A stretch of DNA of 25,201 nucleotides, taken from IMG/VR virus record IMGVR_UViG_3300036715_002351, positions 1-25,201 of that record. The stretch is one strand, 5' to 3'. This DNA comes from a virus. The position numbers and the translations under genes are program-made. Shown here piece by piece: positions 19,841 through 25,201 of this stretch. The first letter of the stretch is position 1. Every line of letters starts with the position of its first letter. Below the pieces are notes generated by a model. That model saw nothing but the letters and a program-made list of their open reading frames with translations. It made no database searches and had not been told where the DNA came from.

Positions 19841-20395
19841 TCACACCTCCCCGCGACGATGCGCGGCGCGCACGGCCTCGGCCAGCATGTCCGCGTCGTC
19901 CTGAGTGTGATCGGTGCCACCGAAGTTCATCACCTCATAGTAGCGCATCACCTCGCCTAGGTCCTTCGAGTCGGTGCGCATCTGCGGGAAGGAACCACGC
20001 AGGAAGTACCGATGGTCGAGCTCTGAGAGCTGGGACCACAGGTAGCCCTGGTAGGCAATCTCGTCATCCCAGTAGGCGCGCAGGGCGTTGATCCGCTGCT
20101 GACCGTCAATCAGGATATTGGTCAGGCGAGGTGGCAGCGGGTCAGTCGAGAAGTTCACCGAGTAGGTGCCAATCGGGATCCCCATCCACACCGAGTGGAT
20201 CAGCTTGACCTGCTGAGCTTCCGACCAGACGAGACCCCGCTGGAAGTCGGGGATCACCATCCCACAGAGCAAGGGGAGACCAAGGGGGTTATAGAACTCA
20301 GCCCGCTTTTCCTTCTCCTTGTTGAAGAGCAAGGAGTCGAGGCTGAAAGCCATCGAACGGGCGAACATGAGGGGCTTGGGGCGGACGAAGGTCAT
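19841..20395 (-). CDS. DUF262 (ParB-like/GmrSD N-terminal) protein, 184 aa
   Basis: IPDFQRGLVWSEAQQ (48-62) and ILIDGQQRINAL (94-105) are the two DUF262 signatures; DGQQR is the conserved nucleotide-binding/hydrolysis motif of the ParB/Srx-like fold. NFGGTDHT (157-164) matches the third conserved block. DUF262 forms the N-terminal (GmrS-like, NTP-using) part of type IV restriction enzymes such as GmrSD; the DUF1524 HNH nuclease part is absent here, so this is a stand-alone unit of normal length for phage versions. The start at 20395 is preceded by AAAGGAAC. With the 271-residue gene it may form an anti-phage exclusion or counter-defence module. Confidence 0.82.
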   Translation of the reverse strand: MTFVRPKPLMFARSMAFSLDSLLFNKEKEKRAEFYNPLGLPLLCGMVIPDFQRGLVWSEAQQVKLIHSVWMGIPIGTYSVNFSTDPLPPRLTNILIDGQQRINALRAYWDDEIAYQGYLWSQLSELDHRYFLRGSFPQMRTDSKDLGEVMRYYEVMNFGGTDHTQDDADMLAEAVRAAHRRGEV

Positions 20396-20409
20396 GTTAC
20401 TGGTTCCTT

Positions 20410-20619
20410 TCAGACGTTCTCGACGTGGACGGACAGCCCGTTCGCGTCGACGGCATAGATCATGGTGTGCTTGTCGTGGATCGCCTTCTGCAGGCACTCC
20501 GCGTGCGATGCGTGACGGGTCACGGTGCGCTTGGAACCCAGACCGCGGACGCAGGTCCATTCGACGGCGTTCGCCATCACGTTCAGTTCATGCTCGGTAC
20601 GTTCGGTGGGTTTCGGCAT
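20410..20619 (-). CDS. hypothetical protein, 69 aa
   Basis: The start at 20619 has the leader ATCAACGGAGACTGAC. The 69-residue basic protein has TEHELNVMANAVEWTCV at the N-terminus and a beta-like C-terminus (HTMIYAVDANGLSVHVENV). His/Lys/Cys residues are frequent, but no zinc-finger spacing is clear. It is 15 bases upstream of the DUF262 gene on the same strand, and likely in one transcript. Confidence 0.68.
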   Translation of the reverse strand: MPKPTERTEHELNVMANAVEWTCVRGLGSKRTVTRHASHAECLQKAIHDKHTMIYAVDANGLSVHVENV

Positions 20620-20645
20620 GTCAGTCTCCGTTGATTGAGGCGCGC

Positions 20646-20655
20646 CGTTTAAACG
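20646..20655. repeat. CGTTTAAACG palindrome, copy 5 (intergenic)
   Basis: Perfect copy between the 87-residue-size gene at 20670 and the 69-residue gene at 20410, in a 50-base gap on the minus strand. Confidence 0.6.
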
Positions 20656-20669
20656 ACCCACCCGAGGTT

Positions 20670-20930
20670 TCAGTTCAGTTCGACGTACCAGTCGAAAAGG
20701 TGCGCTTCAGCCACTTCGAGCGTGTCGTATCCCAAAGGCGAGTACCACCACGCGTGAACCATGAACTTCCCGCCTTCGACGTGTATCAGGTAGGCGTTGT
20801 CCTTGTTGCCGTAGAAGAAGCAATCGTCGCGCGACACGTTAGGCAGAACGCCTTCGTTGTCGAGCATTGCCCAAAGCTCGTCGTCAGCGCTGCGCTTCGT
20901 TGCGCGAAAGCCGTCGAGGGTCAAGGTCAT
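20670..20930 (-). CDS. hypothetical protein, 86 aa, first gene of the minus-strand island
   Basis: The start at 20930 has the leader GCAACGGAGACACGAC. The 86-residue product is acidic, with KRSADDELWAMLDNEGVLPN in the middle and aromatic-rich FMVHAWWYSPLGYD near the C-terminus. As the first gene behind the island promoter it might be a regulator or inhibitor; no family is recognised. Confidence 0.7.
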   Translation of the reverse strand: MTLTLDGFRATKRSADDELWAMLDNEGVLPNVSRDDCFFYGNKDNAYLIHVEGGKFMVHAWWYSPLGYDTLEVAEAHLFDWYVELN

Positions 20931-20968
20931 GTCGTGTCTCCGTTGCTGTGAGCGGTATTCTCTCACGA

Positions 20969-20997
20969 CGTATAAGCGAGTTATTAGACCCCGTCAA
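20969..20997 (-). promoter_or_regulatory. minus-strand island promoter with operator-like palindrome (copy B)
   Basis: On the minus strand TTGACG (20992-20997), exactly 17 bases, TATACG (20969-20974). The perfect palindrome ATAACTCGCTTAT (20972-20984) covers the 3' spacer and -10. Downstream sequence includes a GTGAG/CTCAC hairpin before the start codon. It controls the DUF262 island and lies back to back with the portal promoter. Confidence 0.72.
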
Positions 20998-21012
20998 TAC
21001 CTTCTTCCAGCA

Positions 21013-21042
21013 TTGCGTAGCAGGTTCCCTCGCGCGTATGAT
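21013..21042 (+). promoter_or_regulatory. candidate portal promoter
   Basis: TTGCGT (21013-21018), 18 bases, TATGAT (21037-21042), 45 bases before the portal start. It has no palindrome of its own, but the island operator at 20972 is 41 bases upstream, so one bound regulator could influence both directions. Confidence 0.45.
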
Positions 21043-21086
21043 GCACCCGACGGGCGGAGCCCTCGCATCTCAGCACGAGGAACTCT

Positions 21087-22622
21087 ATGGCTCGCAATAT
21101 CAGCTCCGTCCATGCCGACTACGCTACCCGCAAGATTCAGTGGATCCGCGTTCGCGACGCGCTGGAGGGTCAGGATCAGATCAAGTCGAAGGGCGAGAAC
21201 TACCTGAAGAAGCCCGACGGCATGACGCAGACGGCCTATGACGCCTACAAGGAGCGCTCTCAGTACTATCCCGTCGTCGAGCGCACGCTCCGCGGGATGT
21301 CTGGTATGGTGTTTCGCCACCCGGTCAAAGTCGAGCTGCCCAAGCGTCTCGAGCCGCTGCTCGACTCCGCGACGACGGACGGTCACTCAATCGAAGTGAT
21401 GGCCGAGAACGTGGTAAACGAAGTGATGGCGCTCGGGCGCTACGGGATCCTGGTCGACTACCCGACGGGCAACACGACCGCTGCTTCGATACCCTACCTC
21501 GCGACGTATACCGCTGAGAACATAATGGACTGGCGCGTCCAGTTTATCGACGGCAAGCGTATGCTGACCCGGGTCGTACTCAAGGACGACTTCGACGGTG
21601 ACGACCTGGAAGACGACGGTGGCGAGATGCGCCTAGAGCTGTGCCTGAACGTGGATGGCAACTACGAGGTGCGCCGGTGGTACGCTGCCAGCGTGCTGCA
21701 CGCGGGCGACGTTGCTGCCGCGTTCTCGATGCGGGAAGATCCCGTCGTGCCGCTAGTTGGGGGCAAGCCCCTCAAGTCGATCCCCTTCGTCTTCATCAAC
21801 GCCTATGACTTGCGGCCTGAGGTTGAGAAGCCTCCGATGCTCGACCTGGTCGACGTCAACCTGGGCCACTACCGCAACTCGGCTGACTACGAGCACGCAC
21901 TCTTCCTGACGTCCCAGCCCACTCCTTGGGCCGCGGGTGCGATCAACGAGAAGAACAAGCCCACTGCCATTGGCTCGGGCGCCTTCTGGATCCTGCCCGA
22001 GAATTCAACTTGTGGCTACCTTGAATTTGGTGGTGCGGGTATTGAGGCCATGCGCCAGGCGATGCTCGACAAGGAGGACCGGATGGCGGCCCTCGGTGCG
22101 CGCATGATCAACGAAGGCAAGAGCCGCAACGAGGCAGCAGACACCGCACGGATGCGCGGTCGCTCCGAGATGTCGCTTATGGCGAACGTGGTCAATATGG
22201 CGGAGGCAGGCATCGAGAAAGCCCTTCAGATCGCGGCCGAGTGGGTCACGGGCAGCGCGGATGCCGTCGAAGTCAAGCTGAACCGCGACTGGGTCGAGAC
22301 GAAGATGGATTCCAACACGCTCACCGCGCTGGTCAAGACCTGGCAGTCGGGCGCGATCTCGCACCTGACACTCTACGAAAACCTGCAGTCGGGCGAAGTC
22401 GCGCCCGTGGATCGCACGTTCGAGGAGGAGCAACAGCTGATCGAGGACGAAGGCGGCGGGATCGGCATAGGCGTCAACGCGGCCCTTGCCGCCGCTGCCT
22501 TGCAGCCCCCGGGCGCTCCAGGTATCCCGGGTCAGCCCCCGCAGCCACCCGTGCCAGGCCAGCCCCCGAAAGCGCCGCCCGCAGTGCCGAAGCCTCCGGC
22601 TGGCAAGACGGGAGGCGCATGA
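21087..22622 (+). CDS. portal protein (DUF4055 family)
   Basis: A 511-residue portal-like protein of the DUF4055 family: the N-terminal part includes YKERSQYYPVVERTLRGMSG (about 53-72) and FRHPVKVELP, a core with EVMALGRYGILVDYPTG (about 111-127), and LVDVNLGHYRNSADYEHALF (about 252-271), all typical of these dodecameric portals. The portal sits at one capsid vertex and passes DNA driven by the terminase. The C-terminus (about 468-511) is Pro/Gly-rich (GIPGQPPQPPVPGQ), probably disordered. GAGGA precedes ATG. It opens the structural operon. Confidence 0.88.
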   Translation: MARNISSVHADYATRKIQWIRVRDALEGQDQIKSKGENYLKKPDGMTQTAYDAYKERSQYYPVVERTLRGMSGMVFRHPVKVELPKRLEPLLDSATTDGHSIEVMAENVVNEVMALGRYGILVDYPTGNTTAASIPYLATYTAENIMDWRVQFIDGKRMLTRVVLKDDFDGDDLEDDGGEMRLELCLNVDGNYEVRRWYAASVLHAGDVAAAFSMREDPVVPLVGGKPLKSIPFVFINAYDLRPEVEKPPMLDLVDVNLGHYRNSADYEHALFLTSQPTPWAAGAINEKNKPTAIGSGAFWILPENSTCGYLEFGGAGIEAMRQAMLDKEDRMAALGARMINEGKSRNEAADTARMRGRSEMSLMANVVNMAEAGIEKALQIAAEWVTGSADAVEVKLNRDWVETKMDSNTLTALVKTWQSGAISHLTLYENLQSGEVAPVDRTFEEEQQLIEDEGGGIGIGVNAALAAAALQPPGAPGIPGQPPQPPVPGQPPKAPPAVPKPPAGKTGGA

Positions 22623-22927
22623 TGAAGGTTCTCGGCACGCTCAAGCAAGGCGACACGTTCAAGGTGGATATTGTCCTGAAGGTGGACGGATTGCCTTACG
22701 ACCTGACAGGTGCGACCATCGTCTCATCCGTCGAGACGGAAGACGCATCCTTCACGATGGCGATCCCCGTGACGGTCACGGACGCTGCCGGTGGGGCGTT
22801 CACCGTCGAAGAACAGACGACGACATGGCCCCTTGGGAACGTCCTTTGGGACGTGCGACTGACCAATGGCACCTTCTCCTGGTCACTGCCGTCCGCGGCC
22901 GTGGGCATTGAGGAGCGCATCTCGTGA
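22622..22927 (+). CDS. small structural protein with BppU-like N-terminal domain pattern, 101 aa
   Basis: ATG 22622 is preferred over 22619 because GGGAGG is then seven bases away. KVLGTLKQGDTFKVDIVLKV (2-21), then DGLPYDLTGATIVSSVET, follows the common phage pattern 'GDT..v.l..dG.p.dLTGa.i' known from baseplate-upper/fiber-attachment and decoration domains. The protein is a compact beta-sandwich candidate. It is coupled to the portal stop and to the next gene (GTGA), placing it in the virion-assembly unit. Confidence 0.72.
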   Translation: MKVLGTLKQGDTFKVDIVLKVDGLPYDLTGATIVSSVETEDASFTMAIPVTVTDAAGGAFTVEEQTTTWPLGNVLWDVRLTNGTFSWSLPSAAVGIEERIS

Positions 22928-23421
22928 CCATAACCGCTGACCTCCACCTTTATCGGTCGAGAATCGCGTCGGTTGACGCTACGAAGATCACGGCGGAGCT
23001 GTACTTCTACAAGTCGGAGGTCCGCGGGAACGCGTTGACCATCGAACTCGCGACGGGCTTCCGCGGCGCTATCGGCCCGCAGGGGCCCTCGGGCACGACC
23101 ACGACGGTGATTGCTGCCGAGGCCCTGGGCGGGCATCGTGCGGTGACGGTGCAAGGACTGCACTGCAGTCCATCAACGGCCGACGAACTCGCAGGGGTCA
23201 CCACAGGGGCCACCGCACTGGGTGACGTTGCCACCTATATCTCGGCAGGACTTATGGAAGAATCGTCGTGGAACTGGACTCCAGGACAACCTGTTTTCTT
23301 GGGTGCAGCAGGAGTCCTTACCCAGACTCCGTTGACATCCGGACCCGTGCGACGTATTGCTTGGGCTGTCGCCCCGACCAAGATCAATGTCGATTTCTTA
23401 CCACCCATCACGCAGGCCTAA
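22924..23421 (+). CDS. fiber- or decoration-like structural protein, 165 aa (GTG start)
   Basis: Starts at GTG 22924 in a GTGA overlap. Residues 1-45 are beta-rich (LHLYRSRIASVDATK), followed by a short collagen-like stretch (GFRGAIGPQGPSG, about 45-57), then a domain ending NVDFLPPITQA. Collagen-like linkers followed by such beta domains are typical of phage head-fiber and tail-fiber proteins. The C-terminal domain pattern (GQPVFLGAAGVLTQTPL) recurs in the next gene, suggesting related folds. Exact virion location is unknown. Confidence 0.68.
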   Translation: MTITADLHLYRSRIASVDATKITAELYFYKSEVRGNALTIELATGFRGAIGPQGPSGTTTTVIAAEALGGHRAVTVQGLHCSPSTADELAGVTTGATALGDVATYISAGLMEESSWNWTPGQPVFLGAAGVLTQTPLTSGPVRRIAWAVAPTKINVDFLPPITQA

Positions 23422-23433
23422 GGAGGACTAAAC

Positions 23434-23940
23434 TTGGCAGGTGAAAAGTTCCTGAAACATAGCTCCGGCGGCTTCGTCGAAGCAATCGCCACGCAAGTCG
23501 GCGGCGGCGGTGCCGAAGACAAGATTCCCGCGCTCGATGCGTCCGGCCGTCTCGACGTCTCCATGATGCCCACGGGCATCGGCGCAGACACGGCGTCCAT
23601 TCAGGCGTCCGAGAACCTCGCCGCGGGCGACCTCGTCAACATCCACAACGTCACGGGCTCCGCGCGTGTTCGCAAGGCCGACGCTACCACAGTGGGCAAG
23701 GAGGCCAATGGCTTCGTCCTGGCAGGCGTGACGTCGGGCGCCAACGCCATCGTCTACTTCGAAGGGAACAACGCGCAGGTCACCGGGTTGACGCCAGGGG
23801 CGCTCTACCTGTCGACCACGGCAGGCCTTGCCACTTCGACGCCGCCGTCCGCCTCGGGCAACGTCGTCCAGAAGGTTGGCTTCGCAACGGCAGCCACCAG
23901 CTTGAACTTCGACTCGGGCACCGCGGTGGTGCTGGCCTGA
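23434..23940 (+). CDS. fiber- or decoration-like structural protein, 168 aa (TTG start)
   Basis: TTG 23434 has AAGGAGG at good distance. Residues about 60-168 (NLAAGDLVNIHN, then KADATTVGKEANGFVLAG, then PGALYLSTTAGLAT) follow a widespread phage fiber/head-decoration pattern of repeated beta strands with Gly/Thr/Ser-rich turns. It shares layout with the C-terminal part of the preceding protein. Likely on the capsid surface or tail tip; not decidable from sequence. Confidence 0.7.
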   Translation: MAGEKFLKHSSGGFVEAIATQVGGGGAEDKIPALDASGRLDVSMMPTGIGADTASIQASENLAAGDLVNIHNVTGSARVRKADATTVGKEANGFVLAGVTSGANAIVYFEGNNAQVTGLTPGALYLSTTAGLATSTPPSASGNVVQKVGFATAATSLNFDSGTAVVLA

Positions 23941-23941
23941 C

Positions 23942-24262
23942 ATGGCAACGCGTCGCCCACTTGTTCTGATCGGCGGGCAGGTTCAAGAACTGCCCGCAAC
24001 AGACACCCTACCCGGGGTGGGCGCAGGCGCGGACAGCTTCGAGACGATCTCGAAGAACTTGTCCGCAACGGACGCGACTTTCAACTACACTGGCGACCAG
24101 TTGACCTCCATCAACTACGCCAGCGGGATCACGAAGACGCTTGCCTATGGGGTCGATGGGCTTTCCAGCGTGACGCTTTCCGGCTCGACACCTGGCGGCA
24201 TCGCCCTAGTCAAGACCTTCGTTTACACCGCTGGCAAAGTGACCGGCTTCAACTACTCCTGA
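23942..24262 (+). CDS. small structural protein, 106 aa
   Basis: ATG lies one base after the previous stop. The N-terminus MATRRPLVLIGGQVQELPAT is characteristic of short phage proteins linked to fiber or capsid genes; the rest (Thr/Ser/Gly-rich with regular Tyr, FNYTGDQLTSINYASG) suggests beta-repeats. Probably a virion component or adaptor; this is inferred from pattern and position. Confidence 0.65.
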   Translation: MATRRPLVLIGGQVQELPATDTLPGVGAGADSFETISKNLSATDATFNYTGDQLTSINYASGITKTLAYGVDGLSSVTLSGSTPGGIALVKTFVYTAGKVTGFNYS

Positions 24263-24272
24263 AAGGAAGAAA

Positions 24273-24698
24273 ATGGCAGCCCTTACGACTCAATCCGCCA
24301 ATGACATCCTCAACTATCTGTTGCGGAACGTGTCGCCGTCTTGGGATGGGGTAGGAACACTCTACCTTGCACTGCACACTGGCACCATCGGTGCAGGTGG
24401 CGACCAGACAACCAACGAAGTCGCCTACACCGGCTACTCCCGAGTCGCTGTGGTACGCACGAGCTCAGGCGACTTCACCGCCGCGTCGGGTGGCGCGTCG
24501 GATAACAATGCTCTGATCCAGTTCGGCAATCCGACCGCTGGGTCGTTCCCCATCACCGTGACGCATGTCTCGCTCGGTGCCGCCGCGTCGGGCGTTGGGA
24601 CGGTGATCGAGTACACCGCCCTGAACTCGTCGCTCGTCGTAAACCTGAACGTCCAGCCGCAGTTCGCGGCAGGCACGCTCGACTTCAACTTGGTGTGA
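24273..24698 (+). CDS. phage structural protein, 141 aa
   Basis: A 141-residue protein with AAAGGAAG before ATG. LYLALHTGTIGAGGDQTTNE (about 31-50), then VAYTGYSRVAVVRT, is a recurring signature of small virion-associated proteins in many tailed phages. The remainder is beta-rich. Its precise role (capsid decoration or fiber tip) is not known to me. Confidence 0.7.
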   Translation: MAALTTQSANDILNYLLRNVSPSWDGVGTLYLALHTGTIGAGGDQTTNEVAYTGYSRVAVVRTSSGDFTAASGGASDNNALIQFGNPTAGSFPITVTHVSLGAAASGVGTVIEYTALNSSLVVNLNVQPQFAAGTLDFNLV

Positions 24699-24702
24699 TC
24701 CT

Positions 24703-25201
24703 ATGGCATTCAGTGGTTTTGACGATCTGATCTCGGAGATGTCTCTCGGCAAGAAGCAGCGACTCACCGCCAACCGCATCATCAACACAGGCGCCACCTC
24801 GGCCGCGGGCCGCTGGCACGAGGCCTTCGCGATCTCGAACGGCACGGGCGGCATTGGTTTGCTGACAGGCACCGCGGGCGCTGGCATCGCGCGCGATGCG
24901 TCGTCCCCTGGCGCCTTGCCAATCTCGCCTGTCAACGTGACGACGGATACGCGTCACCTGCTCGCCATGATGGCGATCACTCCCGCGGCGACTGTCGTCC
25001 CGGGGATCGCCAAGCTTATTGACCTCCTCTATATCTACCCCTCCTGCGTCGTCACCACCGGCTCGGGTACCACGCTGTCGAACGCGGCGGCGAAGCCGAC
25101 CCGGTTCAACAATGGAAAGGACGTCAAGCTCGGTTGCGTCGTCGCAGGCACGGCCATTGGTGCCACTACGCCGGTCATCACCACGTCCTACACCGACCAG
25201 G
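24703..25201 (+). CDS. virion structural protein (partial, runs off the end)
   Basis: Frame from ATG 24703 is open to the end of the window (166 residues). MAFSGFDDLISEMSLGKKQR (1-20) followed by a Gly/Ala/Thr-rich beta domain and LLYIYPSCVVTTGSGTTL (about 108-125) matches a family of virion proteins found with DUF4055-portal phages. It may be a capsid-associated or fiber protein; the major capsid protein itself has not been seen and probably lies beyond the window. Confidence 0.7.
   Translation, partial: MAFSGFDDLISEMSLGKKQRLTANRIINTGATSAAGRWHEAFAISNGTGGIGLLTGTAGAGIARDASSPGALPISPVNVTTDTRHLLAMMAITPAATVVPGIAKLIDLLYIYPSCVVTTGSGTTLSNAAAKPTRFNNGKDVKLGCVVAGTAIGATTPVITTSYTDQ

Overview
The window is part of the genome of a tailed double-stranded DNA phage (Caudoviricetes), or of a prophage-like contig. 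A large terminase subunit, a DUF4055-type portal protein and a run of small virion, fiber or decoration proteins sit on the same contig as a replication and nucleotide-metabolism block. Genes are short, tightly packed and often overlap by ATGA, GTGA or TGATG. No tRNA, rRNA, integrase, transposase or CRISPR array is visible. The DNA is GC-rich by eye (about 60%), and the promoters look like bacterial sigma-70 (TTGACA-N17-TATAAT type), so a GC-rich bacterial host, probably a proteobacterium, is likely. The host cannot be named from this sequence.

Layout. (1) Bases 1-5231, + strand: end of an unknown gene, small genes, a UvrD/Rep-like SF1 helicase, a DEDDh exonuclease, a VRR-NUC-like PD-(D/E)xK nuclease, several unknown genes, and a protein ending in an SSB-like acidic tip. 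(2) 5241-7733: a two-gene unit with a 660-residue protein carrying a Cys cluster and a DUF2135/YfaP-like domain. (3) 7790-11087: a promoter, a 17-codon leader peptide and about nine small genes, including a MazG-like NTP pyrophosphohydrolase and a DUF5664 (dATP/dGTP diphosphohydrolase-like) protein. (4) 11090-12456: two promoter/operator sites, three small genes and a 680-base non-coding stretch with a long hairpin and ten GATGC/GCATC repeats, a candidate replication origin. (5) 12457-16075: a possible small terminase subunit, three small membrane proteins, a SLOG-fold protein, a C5-cytosine methyltransferase-like protein and a DpdA-like 7-deazaguanine transglycosylase. (6) 16120-17652: promoter and large terminase. 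(7) 17657-20997, minus strand: an accessory island with a DUF262 protein, an unknown 271-residue partner and small proteins. (8) 21013-25201, + strand: portal, then structural, fiber or decoration genes running off the end.

The most striking structure is not a gene. A 13-bp imperfect palindrome, about ATAACTCGCTTAT (ATAAGCGAGTTAT on the other strand), occurs about ten times, almost always just upstream of a gene cluster and overlapping or abutting a -10 box. It looks like a phage-wide operator or promoter family tying the clusters into one regulon. Many of the genes behind it share a leader with CAACRGAG just before the start codon. A second palindrome, CGTTTAAACG, occurs five times (plus one TGTTTAAACA), far more often than base composition predicts. 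Together with a possible DNA hypermodification cassette next to the terminase and the DUF262 island between terminase and portal, these are the best leads.
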